NCBI GenBank assembly: GCA_937968015.1
Contig: CALBSO010000143.1
Coordinates: forward strand, 1 to 64,000
From: an uncultured Thermomicrobia bacterium
GTDB taxonomy: Bacteria > Chloroflexota > Chloroflexia > Thermomicrobiales > JALYUS01
Reading direction: 5' to 3'
DNA length: 64,000 nt
The translations under genes and the position numbers were made by a program. The notes under the pieces are model-generated. The model saw only the letters and a list, made by a program, of their open reading frames with translations, searched no databases and was not told the DNA's origin. Positions 32,864 to 41,623 of the stretch are shown one piece after another. How positions within the stretch are numbered: position 1 is the stretch's first letter; the number at the start of each line of letters is the position of its first letter.

Positions 32864-33427
32864 TTACGCCGGTCGGCTGCCCGCGCCGACTTTCGCGTGC
32901 TGGCCCGTGCCGGTCTCCGCACCATTCACGGCGGTTCCGGTCGCGCTCTCGCTCGCGTTACTGTCAATCGCGGCGTGCGCATTGATCTTGATGGAGCGGG
33001 GCTTTGCTGCCTCCGCTTTCGGCAGCGTCAGATGCAGAACGCCATGCTCGAAATCTGCCTGCGCCTGATCCGCTTTCACCTGCGCTGGCAGGGTCAGCAC
33101 GCGTTGAACCATTCCGTGCCGCCGCTCGCGGACAATCCATCGGCCGTTCTCAGCATTCCCGTTATGCTGCTCGTGTGCTTCCTTCGTCTCTGCCTGGATA
33201 CGCAATGTTTCCCCGAGGACGGTAATGTCAACATCCTCCGGTTTCACGCCCGGCAACGCCGCCGTCACTTCGAACGCCTCCGGCGTCTCCTTGATGTTAA
33301 CCGCCAGCGTCGCCGTCGCTCCCGGTTGGTCGCCGCGCGGGGCAACATAGGATTCTTCAAGCAGATTCGCCATCGCCTCCCGCAGCGACATCATGTCCCG
33401 GAAGGGATCCCAACGTGTGATGCTCAT
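32864..33427 (-). CDS. Small heat shock protein, Hsp20/alpha-crystallin family
   Basis: A small heat shock protein that holds unfolding proteins in an ATP-independent way. It starts MSITRWDPFRDMMSLREAMANLLEESY. The alpha-crystallin domain runs about residues 38-140 (VNIKETPEAFEVTAALPGVKPEDVDITV ... GVLHLTLPKAEAAKP), with the LTLPK end typical of family A-x-x-x-G-V-L. It has 187 residues, with an Ala/Ser-rich C-terminal extension. ATG 33427 follows AAGGAGGTTCACG. A near-consensus promoter and a terminator frame the gene as a single unit. Confidence 0.93.
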   Translation of the reverse strand: MSITRWDPFRDMMSLREAMANLLEESYVAPRGDQPGATATLAVNIKETPEAFEVTAALPGVKPEDVDITVLGETLRIQAETKEAHEQHNGNAENGRWIVRERRHGMVQRVLTLPAQVKADQAQADFEHGVLHLTLPKAEAAKPRSIKINAHAAIDSNASESATGTAVNGAETGTGQHAKVGAGSRPA

Positions 33428-33479
33428 CGTGAACCTCCTTCATCGCGTCTATCCCTATCAGCCTTTCGGCCTCATAGAT

Positions 33480-33508
33480 ATAATAGAACATGAGTCGTAT
33501 CATGTCAA
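33480..33508 (-). promoter_or_regulatory. Near-consensus promoter of hsp20
   Basis: On the minus strand TTGACA (33508-33503) and TATTAT (33485-33480) are exactly 17 bases apart. The predicted leader of about 45 bases contains a short hairpin (AGGCCGAAAGGCT, GAAA loop) before the Shine-Dalgarno AAGGAGG. No CIRCE motif lies here, so control, if any, is not through HrcA. Confidence 0.75.
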
Positions 33509-33627
33509 GTATCTCTGCACGACCCGCAGCCGATCGCAGGAGAGGCCACGCCGTTGATCGCGTGACCCGTTCCTGATGGATGTGCGATGAGTGGTGAGGG
33601 TTGCGGGCTGGCCCGATAACGATCGTG

Positions 33628-34071
33628 TCAGGGTTTTCGCGCCCAGAGTGTGCGCGTCGTCTGCGCCTCTCCGGCAACGAGATCGAGCGTCACCTGCCGT
33701 TCGTGGCGGCGGAGTTCCTGGAAGGCGCGTGAAGCATCTTCGGCTTCGTCGTGGAATCCCAGGGCGTGGAATCGCTGAATGATCGCTTCCAGGATGCCTT
33801 GCTCAGTGAAGGCGCGCGTCGAACCGAGCCATGGCGCGAGCGTCAATTGGGCGATAGTCGTAAACTCAGGGCGGAGTCGCCGCACCGACTGCAACCGCTC
33901 CTCGGCGGAACCAACCATGTTATCTAACAGGACGACGGGGCCATGATCGGCATCGTGACGGGTGTCTACGATCAGCGCCTTGCCGATGCGTGGGAAAAAG
34001 ATGCTCATCACCTCCGCTTCGGCGAGCGCGCGGATGATCTTGCTACTTGAAATGTTGTATGCGTTGTCCAT
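33628..34071 (-). CDS. Protein of unknown function
   Basis: I do not recognise this 147-residue protein. It has no signal peptide or membrane segment. The first half is mixed (IFFPRIGKALIVDTRHDADHGPVVLLDNMVGSAEERLQSVRRLRPEF), with LLDNM in a predicted turn; the second half is helical and charged (DEAEDASRAFQELRRHERQVTLDLVAG). ATG 34071 follows GAGGAGGACGGCAGACG. It is located between hsp20 and the inositol-phosphatase gene on the same strand. Confidence 0.6.
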   Translation of the reverse strand: MDNAYNISSSKIIRALAEAEVMSIFFPRIGKALIVDTRHDADHGPVVLLDNMVGSAEERLQSVRRLRPEFTTIAQLTLAPWLGSTRAFTEQGILEAIIQRFHALGFHDEAEDASRAFQELRRHERQVTLDLVAGEAQTTRTLWARKP

Positions 34072-34115
34072 CGTCTGCCGTCCTCCTCACCGGTTGGAAA
34101 TGCGCGGGCTATCAC

Positions 34116-35006
34116 TCAGGCGGTTGTCTCGTCCCTCGTGGCGTCGGCGCCCGCCGGTTTCGCGCGTTGCTCGGTTTCCGCATTTGGTTTCCCGGCGCCA
34201 TGACCGTTTTTACTCATTGCTAGCACATCGAGCATTTTCTCGTGGAGATGACCGTTCGAGCCGACAATGTCGTGACCATCTATCCGGAAGGGATTGCCAT
34301 ACGGATCGGAGATCGTTCCGCCCGCTTCCTGGATCATCAATGCGCCTGCCGCCATGTCCCACGGCTGCAAGTTCAATTCCCAGAAGCCATCGAACCGTCC
34401 GGCGGCAACATAGCAGAGATCGAGGGCGGCCGCACCATCGCGGCGAGTCGCCTGCGTGCGCAGGACGAAGTTTCCCCAGTTGACGAGATTATTTGTCGGG
34501 CCGTCCAGCCGGTAAGGAAAACCGGTGCACAGTAATCCGCCGATGAGGTCGGTGACACCGGAAACGGCAATCGGCGCGCTATTCAGCGTCGCTCCGCCGC
34601 CCTTGATCGCGACGAAGAGTTCGTTCATATACGGCGCGAAGACGACACCGATGAGGGGTTCGCCCGCGCGCTCAACCGCGATAGAGACGCAATAGAGCGG
34701 GTAGTGGTGCGCGAAATTCGTCGTGCCGTCGAGCGGATCAATGATCCACCGGTAGGCGCCGCCGCCGCCGGCACTCGTCCCTTCCTCAGCGAGAATCTGA
34801 TGATCGGGATACGATCGTGTGATCGCATCAATGATGATTTGCTCGCTGCGTTTGTCCGCCTCCGTGACGAGATCACGCTTCCCTTCGCCTTTGAAGATGA
34901 TCTCTTTGATGCCTTGTTCAGCCACCGCGCGGATCGCCGTACCGGCTTCGCGCGCCGCCGCGATCGCGACATCACGCATCTCGATGAACTCATTCGGAAT
35001 GGACAC
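34116..35006 (-). CDS. Inositol monophosphatase family protein
   Basis: The family dephosphorylates inositol phosphates and related sugar phosphates with Mg2+. The metal motifs are visible: ILAEEGTS (Glu), WIIDPLDGTTNFAHHYP (DPLDGT, about residue 88-98) and WDMAAGALMIQEAGG. GTG 35006 is chosen because AAGGAGCGCAA stands directly upstream and because family N-termini begin there; the frame is open to 35138. It has 296 residues with a C-terminal charged extension (HGAGKPNAETEQRAKPAGADATRDETTA). It diverges from the M81 peptidase gene. Confidence 0.9.
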   Translation of the reverse strand: MSIPNEFIEMRDVAIAAAREAGTAIRAVAEQGIKEIIFKGEGKRDLVTEADKRSEQIIIDAITRSYPDHQILAEEGTSAGGGGAYRWIIDPLDGTTNFAHHYPLYCVSIAVERAGEPLIGVVFAPYMNELFVAIKGGGATLNSAPIAVSGVTDLIGGLLCTGFPYRLDGPTNNLVNWGNFVLRTQATRRDGAAALDLCYVAAGRFDGFWELNLQPWDMAAGALMIQEAGGTISDPYGNPFRIDGHDIVGSNGHLHEKMLDVLAMSKNGHGAGKPNAETEQRAKPAGADATRDETTA

Positions 35007-35159
35007 TTGCGCTCCTTCAACGGCGACCGTGCGCGGCATGCACTGCCGCCCGATCAGTATACCCGACCGGGCTACACGTACCGTGGGCAGTCCTGTATTA
35101 CAATAGGCCGACGCGGCCAGCGAATCGCCAGCCACCATCGCACCGACCGAGGAACAATA

Positions 35160-36686
35160 ATGCGTGTGGAACGGCGCGGTCGGTCACACATCACCCGACG
35201 CATTGCCATTGGCGGCATCGCGCACGAAACGAATCTTTTCAGCGTTGTACCGACGGATTACGAGCAGTTTCGCCAGCGCCTCTTGATCGGGGGCCACGAT
35301 CTTCTCTCCGGGTTCGCCGGCACGCGGACGGTCATCGGCGGTTTTCTCGACGGTGTCACGGCCATCGGCGCAACGGCGATTCCACTGCTGTTCGCCTCCG
35401 CCACTCCCGGTGGGATCGTCACCCGCAGCGCGTACGCCGACCTGCGGCGATCGCTGCTCGACGATCTGCGCGCGGCGGGTGCCGTGGATGGGGTTTTGCT
35501 GGGGCTGCACGGCGCGATGGTCACTGAGGATGTCTCGGACGCGGAGGCCGATCTCCTACGGGCTGTCCGAGCGATCGTCGGGCCGGGGGTGCCACTGATC
35601 GCGACGCTCGATTCACATGCGAATATTTCCCCCGCGATGGTGCGGGCTGCCGATGCGCTGGTCGCGTACACGACGTACCCGCATGTTGACACCTACGAGC
35701 GTGGGTACGAAGCAACCGCGCTCCTCCAGCGCCTTCTCGATGGACGGACAACCATCACGACCGCGCTCGCGTGCCCGCCAATGCTCGTGCCTCTCCCACC
35801 GCAATGCACGACGGAGGAGACACCCATGCGTTGGGTGTTACGGGTTGCCGAGCGCGAGCGGCGGCGCCCGGGCGTGCTGAATATCAGCGTCGCGGGCGGT
35901 TTCCCCTACAGCGACATCCGCGATGCTGGTCTGCGTGTGCTCGTTTCGACCGCGAACAACCAATTGCTCGCACAAGAAATCGCCGATCGTATCGCGGGTG
36001 ACGCATGGCGGCGTCGCGCGGAATTCGCCCCGACTCTCACGCCCGTTGATGAGGCGGTGCGGCAAGTCAGAGAAGCGATACGACATCCCGTGGTCCTCTC
36101 GGACACCGGCGACAATCCCGGTGCGGGCGCGCCATGCGATGGTACCACGCTGCTGGCGGCGCTTCGCGAGGCGCGCCTGCGCGACGTCATCATCGGTGTA
36201 ATCCGCGATCCGGAGACCGTCGCGCGGGCAGTAGCGGCAGGCGCCGGCACGGCGATCACGGTACGACTAGGCGGCAAGACGGACGACCGGCACGGCGCTT
36301 CGGTGAACGCGGATGCCCGCGTCGTACGGATCACCGATGGCGTCTTTACCAACACAGGCCCGATGGGAACCGGCGGACGCACGCGCATGGGCATTACCGC
36401 CGTCCTCGATCTGGACGGCATCACGGTGATCGTGACGGACCAACGCGTCCAGGCGCTCGATCTATCGCTCTTCCGCAGCCTCGGCGTTGAGCCAACGACC
36501 GCACGGGCAATCGTGGTCAAATCGAGCGTCCACTTCCGGGCGGCGTTTGCGCCGATTGCCGCGAAGATTCTTGATGTGGACACGCCAGGCATCAGCAGCC
36601 CGCATCTCGAGCGATTTGCCTTTCGTCAGGTGCGCCGCCCGATCTGGCCATTGGATGCGGATACAGTGTATTCGGCAGGAGGATGA
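35160..36686 (+). CDS. M81 family metallopeptidase (MlrC-like)
   Basis: The family includes microcystinase C, a zinc peptidase of linear microcystin. The Zn ligands are seen in TLDSHANIS (Asp, His) and TYPHVDTYERG (His, about residue 180). The opening RIAIGGIAHETNLFSV and the closing DTPGISSPHLERFAFRQVRRPIWPLD are typical. ATG 35160 follows GAGGAACAATA; the larger upstream frame (from 34704) is the antisense of the inositol-phosphatase gene. The length is 508 residues. The stop overlaps the start of adenine deaminase (ATGA), so both are co-translated. The real substrate is unknown. Confidence 0.88.
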   Translation: MRVERRGRSHITRRIAIGGIAHETNLFSVVPTDYEQFRQRLLIGGHDLLSGFAGTRTVIGGFLDGVTAIGATAIPLLFASATPGGIVTRSAYADLRRSLLDDLRAAGAVDGVLLGLHGAMVTEDVSDAEADLLRAVRAIVGPGVPLIATLDSHANISPAMVRAADALVAYTTYPHVDTYERGYEATALLQRLLDGRTTITTALACPPMLVPLPPQCTTEETPMRWVLRVAERERRRPGVLNISVAGGFPYSDIRDAGLRVLVSTANNQLLAQEIADRIAGDAWRRRAEFAPTLTPVDEAVRQVREAIRHPVVLSDTGDNPGAGAPCDGTTLLAALREARLRDVIIGVIRDPETVARAVAAGAGTAITVRLGGKTDDRHGASVNADARVVRITDGVFTNTGPMGTGGRTRMGITAVLDLDGITVIVTDQRVQALDLSLFRSLGVEPTTARAIVVKSSVHFRAAFAPIAAKILDVDTPGISSPHLERFAFRQVRRPIWPLDADTVYSAGG

Positions 36687-38401
36687 CGATGAGCAGCATC
36701 CGGGCGCGCGAAACGGCGCAACGCGGTCGCCTCGTTGATGTCGCGGCAGGACACGCGCCCGCCGACCTCATTCTCGCCAACGCGCGGATCGTCAATGTCT
36801 ACGCAGGCGATATCGAGGAGGGCAACATTGCGATCTGTGACGGCCGGATCGCGGGTGTCGGGCCATACACGAATGGCGTGAAGACGGTTGATCTCCACGG
36901 ACGGTATCTCGCGCCCGGCTTGATGGACGCGCATATCCATCTCGAATCGAGCCTCCTTTGGGTCAACGAATTCGCGCGCGCCGTCATCCCACACGGGACG
37001 AGCGCGACGGTCTCGGATCCACATGAAATCGCCAATGTGCTCGGCCTTATCGGCATGCGCGCATTGATTGCCGGGACGCGCGATCTGCCAATGTCGTGCT
37101 ACTTCACGATGCCGTCGTGCGTGCCCGCCAGCCCGCGTGAGACATCCGGCGCGACGTTCGGGCCGGATGAGATCGCGGAAGGACTGGCGATACCTGAAGT
37201 GATCGGTCTCGGGGAACTGATGGCCTACCCGCTGGTGATCGGCGGTGTCCCGGATGTTCTCGCCCGCGTGATGGCCGCCGAGGAGGCGCATCGGCCAATT
37301 GACGGCCACGCGCCCGGCGTGCGTGGCGCCGACGTGCAGGCATACATCGCCGCCGGCCCGCGCTCCGATCATGAATCAGTGACGCACGACGAAGCGGCGG
37401 AGAAGTTGCGGCGCGGGATGTCCATTATGATCCGTGAGGGTTCAACGGAGCACAATCTCGCCGCCCTGCTTCCGCTCGTGAATGACCATACATGGCCGTT
37501 CATCATGTTTTGCTCCGACGACCGGGAATGCTCGACGCTCGTCACCGACGGGCACATGGACGAAACGCTGAGGCAGGCCGTCCGTCGCGGCCTCGACCCA
37601 ATCCGCGCGCTGCAACTCTGCACGATTAACACGGCGCGGTTCTGGAACTTCCGCGATCGCGGCGCCATCGCACCGGGGATGCGTGCCGATCTCGTCGTAC
37701 TGGAAGACCTCACGGCGTTCCGTGCCCTGCATACATACCATGCGGGCAGATGCGTCGCATCGGACGGCGTACCACTTTTCGAGAACGAGACGGTGATTCC
37801 GGATGTATTGCGGCGTACGATGTCCATCGGCGAGTTCGGCGTCGCGCGGCTCGGTTTACCTTCGGACGGTGGCATGATGGACGCGGTCGGCATTATTCCC
37901 GGCCAGATCGTCACGGAGCATCTGCGTGTCGCACCGCTCGTTGTGGACGGCTACATTCAGGCCGACCCCGCGCGCGACATCCTCAAACTCGCGTGCATCG
38001 AGCGGCACCGCGCGACCGGGAATGTCGGCGTCGGACTGGTGATCGGATTGGGATTGCGGGAGGGCGCGATTGCCTCATCCGTCGCGCATGACGCGCACAA
38101 CATCATCGTCGCCGGAGCAAACGACGATGACATCGCCGGTGCGGTCCGCGAGATCGAACGGATGGACGGCGGACTCGTTCTTGTCGTCAATAACGTGGTA
38201 TGTGGTCGGCTACCGTTGCCAATTGCCGGTTTACTCTCCGATCAGCCCGCCGCGTCGGTCGCAAAAGAACTTGAGCATCTCTCGCGGCAAGTGCAGGCGC
38301 TCGGTTCGCCGCTCTCCGCGCCCTTCGCGACGCTCTCATTTCTCGCGCTGTCGGTGATCCCGGCGGCACGCGTGACCGATCAGGGATTCGTGGCGCTCTG
38401 A
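36683..38401 (+). CDS. ade: Adenine deaminase
   Basis: Adenine deaminase converts adenine to hypoxanthine and ammonia, in purine salvage or use of purine nitrogen. It is an amidohydrolase-fold enzyme with DAHIHLESSLLWVNEFARAV, the SDPHEIANVLG motif, HAPGVRG and SDDRECSTLV, all typical of Ade. It has 572 residues, in the family range. ATG 36683 overlaps the M81 gene stop; ATG 36689 has better spacing to GCAGGAGG and may be the real start. The pairing with an M81 peptidase points to nitrogen scavenging (inference). Confidence 0.93.
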   Translation: MTMSSIRARETAQRGRLVDVAAGHAPADLILANARIVNVYAGDIEEGNIAICDGRIAGVGPYTNGVKTVDLHGRYLAPGLMDAHIHLESSLLWVNEFARAVIPHGTSATVSDPHEIANVLGLIGMRALIAGTRDLPMSCYFTMPSCVPASPRETSGATFGPDEIAEGLAIPEVIGLGELMAYPLVIGGVPDVLARVMAAEEAHRPIDGHAPGVRGADVQAYIAAGPRSDHESVTHDEAAEKLRRGMSIMIREGSTEHNLAALLPLVNDHTWPFIMFCSDDRECSTLVTDGHMDETLRQAVRRGLDPIRALQLCTINTARFWNFRDRGAIAPGMRADLVVLEDLTAFRALHTYHAGRCVASDGVPLFENETVIPDVLRRTMSIGEFGVARLGLPSDGGMMDAVGIIPGQIVTEHLRVAPLVVDGYIQADPARDILKLACIERHRATGNVGVGLVIGLGLREGAIASSVAHDAHNIIVAGANDDDIAGAVREIERMDGGLVLVVNNVVCGRLPLPIAGLLSDQPAASVAKELEHLSRQVQALGSPLSAPFATLSFLALSVIPAARVTDQGFVAL

Positions 38402-38409
38402 TCTGGTTA

Positions 38410-38571
38410 TCAACGTTCATCTATGCCGCCGATGCGACGGCGGATCGCTTTTTGCTTCCGCCGCCGCGCGCGGCGATCCATTTTCAAGGCCCACCGACTG
38501 ACGACGACCGCGAGGAGCGCGGCGGCCACGAGGCCGATGATCAGCACCGCTACACCGACCTGGACGGACAC
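38410..38571 (-). CDS. 53-residue single-helix membrane protein, coupled to the helicase
   Basis: The reading frame starts at GTG 38571, whose G is also the last base of the helicase stop (TAGTG), with GAAGGAG seven bases upstream inside the helicase's final codons. It encodes a 53-residue protein with one hydrophobic helix (VGVAVLIIGLVAAALLAVVVS, residues 5-25) followed by a very basic tail (KMDRRARRRKQKAIRRRIGG). I do not recognise it. The topology (helix, then Arg/Lys-rich cytoplasmic side) is plausible for a small membrane peptide. The strict overlap suggests that it is made together with the helicase. Confidence 0.55.
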   Translation of the reverse strand: MSVQVGVAVLIIGLVAAALLAVVVSRWALKMDRRARRRKQKAIRRRIGGIDER

Positions 38572-41564
38572 TACACGGCTCCTTCGAGAGAGAGAGGCGC
38601 ATCGTCGGGCGCCAGGACGGCAGACACCGGCATAATGCCAATCGTGTAGGACTGCGCGACGATGCCGCGCCGCACGCGCTGTTCCGCCGCCGCCAGCCGT
38701 TCGACGAGTGGGCTTTCCGGGCGGACGGCCTGGAGCATCGTCCGTACCTGACGCATGATATCCAGCGACTTGTTGAACGCGAGCACGACATCGCCCTCGC
38801 TGAGGCCAACCTTCTCGACAATGCGCTCCATTACCGCCCCGCGACACCATGCGCGGAGCGCGCCGTAAAAGAGTGGGTGATACCCCGTGGTAATCGTCAG
38901 CCCGGCCCGCCGTTCCGCGACGAGGACGCCATGTGTCAAAACATCGAGACGTTCACGCACGAGGGTGAGGTGACGCGGCAACTCGAAGGTATTTTCGAAC
39001 CGCGCGTCCCGATCGTAGGCGAACCATGAAAAGACTTCCGCCACATCTTCCGGGGAGAGGTCGTCGAGCCAACCCCGATCAACGAGTTCGGCGACGACAA
39101 GCGCGTTCGTGTCAAAGATGTCCGCGAGCAGATCCGCTTTCGGCGTCGTGTAGCCGCGATGCAGGTAGCCGAATTGATGCAGGACGGCGGCGATGCCACG
39201 AATCACGTTGCGCGTCTGCGCGTCGTCCGCCTGTGACTCCTGGGCCGCCCGATCCGCCATGATCTGGCGCTCGCGTGCCAGCCGTTCGAGGACGGCAAGA
39301 TTTCGCCGGTGCTCATCGCGAACGGGGCAGGCTTCACAAACGTGCGCGCGTTGTTGCTCGGTGAGGCGCAGCACGGCGTCGTGCGCGGTTTGGGTCGCTT
39401 CGCGGGCAGCCTCCAGCTCTTCGCGTTGCACGAGGCGGCGGGCAGCGCGAAATTCCGACAGCCACGCGTCGAGATCAGGAAGGCCAAGCGCCGCGACATC
39501 TGCTCGGAGCGCATTCCATTCCGAGGGTGCGAGCGATGCGGCGACGTTCTCGGTGTTTTCCGGGAGCACGACGAGCGATTCGGGCAGCGTGATCGCCGCA
39601 TTGGGCGACGGCAAGTGATCAATCTGACGGTACTCGCTCACAATGCGAATGGAAGGGGGCGCATCCATGTCGGCTAGCCCGAACAGGAAACGACCAATCG
39701 CCGCGTGCGTCGCGTCAATCGGCCGGCCGAGATAGACACCCCAACCCTTCTCCCGGACGTGAATCATCGCGCCGACCGGCAGCGTGCGGAAGACCTGGCG
39801 CAGCACATGCCGTGTCGGCTCTTTCCACGGGCGGTCGTCCGTCATCATCAGCACGCGCGTCTCGTCCTCCCGCGCGCGACGTTCCTGCGTCTCCGCCAGT
39901 TTGACGCCCCGTCCGAGCGCGCGAAATTCGTTGAGCAGGTCGTCGCCGCCCTCATAGCCGAGCAAACAGCCCTTCGACACCGTGGCGATCCGCTCCTCCA
40001 GGGCCATTAAGTCCATTTCTGTATCGCGGACGCGCCGGTTCGTCTGATATTGCAACAGGCTCTGGCTCAACAACTGACGCACGCGTTCGCCTGCCGGTGG
40101 ATCCCAGAGGTTGAGGACCGTGTTGTACCGCACCGAAAATCCGCTCCGCACCGGATGGAGCGGACCCGTTGCGATCTGCAACATCTCCGTGAATGAGATG
40201 CGTGCGCTGTACGGCGTCACCACATGGCCGAGCGCGTCCATCCCCCGCCGCCCCGCTCGCCCCGACATTTGCTGGAACTCATTGGGGATGAGCAGGCGGC
40301 GCCGGCGCCCATCCCACTTCGTCAGCCGCCCGATCACACACGTCCGGGCGGGCATGTTGACGCCGAGCGCCAGTGTGTCCGTCGCGTAGACGACACCCAT
40401 CAAGCCGCCGGTAAAGAGCGTCTCGACCAACTGCTTGAGGATGGGCAACAGCCCCGCGTGATGATAACCGATGCCGCGCCGCGCCAGCCGGACGATCTGC
40501 GCGACCTGCGATAGTTGCTGGTCTTCGTTCGCCAACAGTCGCAGATGCGCCTCAATGGTCGCCTCGATTGCGGCGGCATTGCCATTCGCCGTGAAATCCA
40601 CCCCGGCCGCTGCCGCGTGTTGTGCCCAAACCTCGCACTCCTTGCGGCTGAACTGGAAATAGATCGCGGGCAGCATCTCCTGCTGCTGCAAGGCGAGGAC
40701 GATCTCCGTCGGCGTCGGCTCGTCGCGCTCCGGCGGCATGTCGAGCGCGTCTTCTTCCCATGACTGACCGCGATAGGCGCGGCGGTATTCGCCACCGATG
40801 TCCGGGAAATCCGCGACCTGTCGCCCGGTGCGGTCAATGACGAGATGGAGCGCGCCATCGAGATAGTAGTAGAGCGCGAGCGGCACCGCGCGCTCATCAT
40901 GGGTGATCAGGTGGATGGGCCGGTGCGTCCGACCGATCCATGCAGCAATCTCCTGCGCGTTCGAGACCGTCGCGGAGAGACACACCAACTGGATGTGTTC
41001 CGGGCAGAGGATGATCGCCTCCTCCCACGTCGTGCCGCGTTCCGGGTCGGCGAGAAAGTGGATTTCATCGAAGATGATCGCATCCACCGTGTCCATTTCC
41101 CACGGCGCCTGGATGAGCATGTTCCGCACGACTTCGGTCGTCATGACGAGAATCGGCGCGCGTGGATTGACGGTCACATCCCCGGTGAGCAGACCGACCG
41201 CGTCACCGTAGCGGGCGCGGAGATCGCGGAACTTCTGGTTCGAGAGCGCCTTGATCGGGGTCGTGTACATAACGCGGGCGCGGCGACCCAACGCGCTGTG
41301 AACGGCGTACTCCGCGACGACGGTCTTCCCCGTCCCGGTTGGCGCGGCAACCATCACCGATTCGCCCCGCCCCAGCAGGCCGATCGCTTCTTCCTGGAAC
41401 GGATCGAGGGAAAATGGATAGAGTGCGTGAAAGGGTGACGGCGCGGTATCGTCCGTTTGGCCATCACCCGGCACGTCGGCGCGTGGGTCAGCCGCATCAT
41501 CCGGATGGGGAGGTGGGTCGGATTGTTTCGGCGACGCTGTCAATGCGGATTCACTTACGTCCAT
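38571..41564 (-). CDS. DEAD/DEAH-box helicase of the Ski2/Mtr4-like type
   Basis: This is a superfamily 2 helicase like eukaryotic Ski2/Mtr4 and the bacterial COG4581 group. It has motif I (AAPTGTGKTVVAEYA), Ia (TTPIKALSNQKFRDL), II (IFDEIHFLAD), III (SATVSN), and motif VI QMSGRAGRRGMD. The C-terminal third (after about residue 700) is alpha-helical with a DSHCT-like end and a CEAC cysteine pair. ATG 41564 is chosen; an earlier GTG at 41618 is possible but has no good site. About 997 residues. It is the fifth gene of the lysA operon. The RNA or DNA substrate is unknown. Confidence 0.88.
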   Translation of the reverse strand: MDVSESALTASPKQSDPPPHPDDAADPRADVPGDGQTDDTAPSPFHALYPFSLDPFQEEAIGLLGRGESVMVAAPTGTGKTVVAEYAVHSALGRRARVMYTTPIKALSNQKFRDLRARYGDAVGLLTGDVTVNPRAPILVMTTEVVRNMLIQAPWEMDTVDAIIFDEIHFLADPERGTTWEEAIILCPEHIQLVCLSATVSNAQEIAAWIGRTHRPIHLITHDERAVPLALYYYLDGALHLVIDRTGRQVADFPDIGGEYRRAYRGQSWEEDALDMPPERDEPTPTEIVLALQQQEMLPAIYFQFSRKECEVWAQHAAAAGVDFTANGNAAAIEATIEAHLRLLANEDQQLSQVAQIVRLARRGIGYHHAGLLPILKQLVETLFTGGLMGVVYATDTLALGVNMPARTCVIGRLTKWDGRRRRLLIPNEFQQMSGRAGRRGMDALGHVVTPYSARISFTEMLQIATGPLHPVRSGFSVRYNTVLNLWDPPAGERVRQLLSQSLLQYQTNRRVRDTEMDLMALEERIATVSKGCLLGYEGGDDLLNEFRALGRGVKLAETQERRAREDETRVLMMTDDRPWKEPTRHVLRQVFRTLPVGAMIHVREKGWGVYLGRPIDATHAAIGRFLFGLADMDAPPSIRIVSEYRQIDHLPSPNAAITLPESLVVLPENTENVAASLAPSEWNALRADVAALGLPDLDAWLSEFRAARRLVQREELEAAREATQTAHDAVLRLTEQQRAHVCEACPVRDEHRRNLAVLERLARERQIMADRAAQESQADDAQTRNVIRGIAAVLHQFGYLHRGYTTPKADLLADIFDTNALVVAELVDRGWLDDLSPEDVAEVFSWFAYDRDARFENTFELPRHLTLVRERLDVLTHGVLVAERRAGLTITTGYHPLFYGALRAWCRGAVMERIVEKVGLSEGDVVLAFNKSLDIMRQVRTMLQAVRPESPLVERLAAAEQRVRRGIVAQSYTIGIMPVSAVLAPDDAPLSLEGAV

Positions 41565-41623
41565 ACCGCAGAAGCGGTCGCGATTGATCTCCCGACACGA
41601 GTGTAACACACACGGCACTGCGG

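Noticed and set aside
34704..35159. The 152-codon N-terminal extension of the M81 peptidase frame
   Set aside because: It is antisense to the inositol-phosphatase gene, and ATG 35160 has a site and matches the family start.
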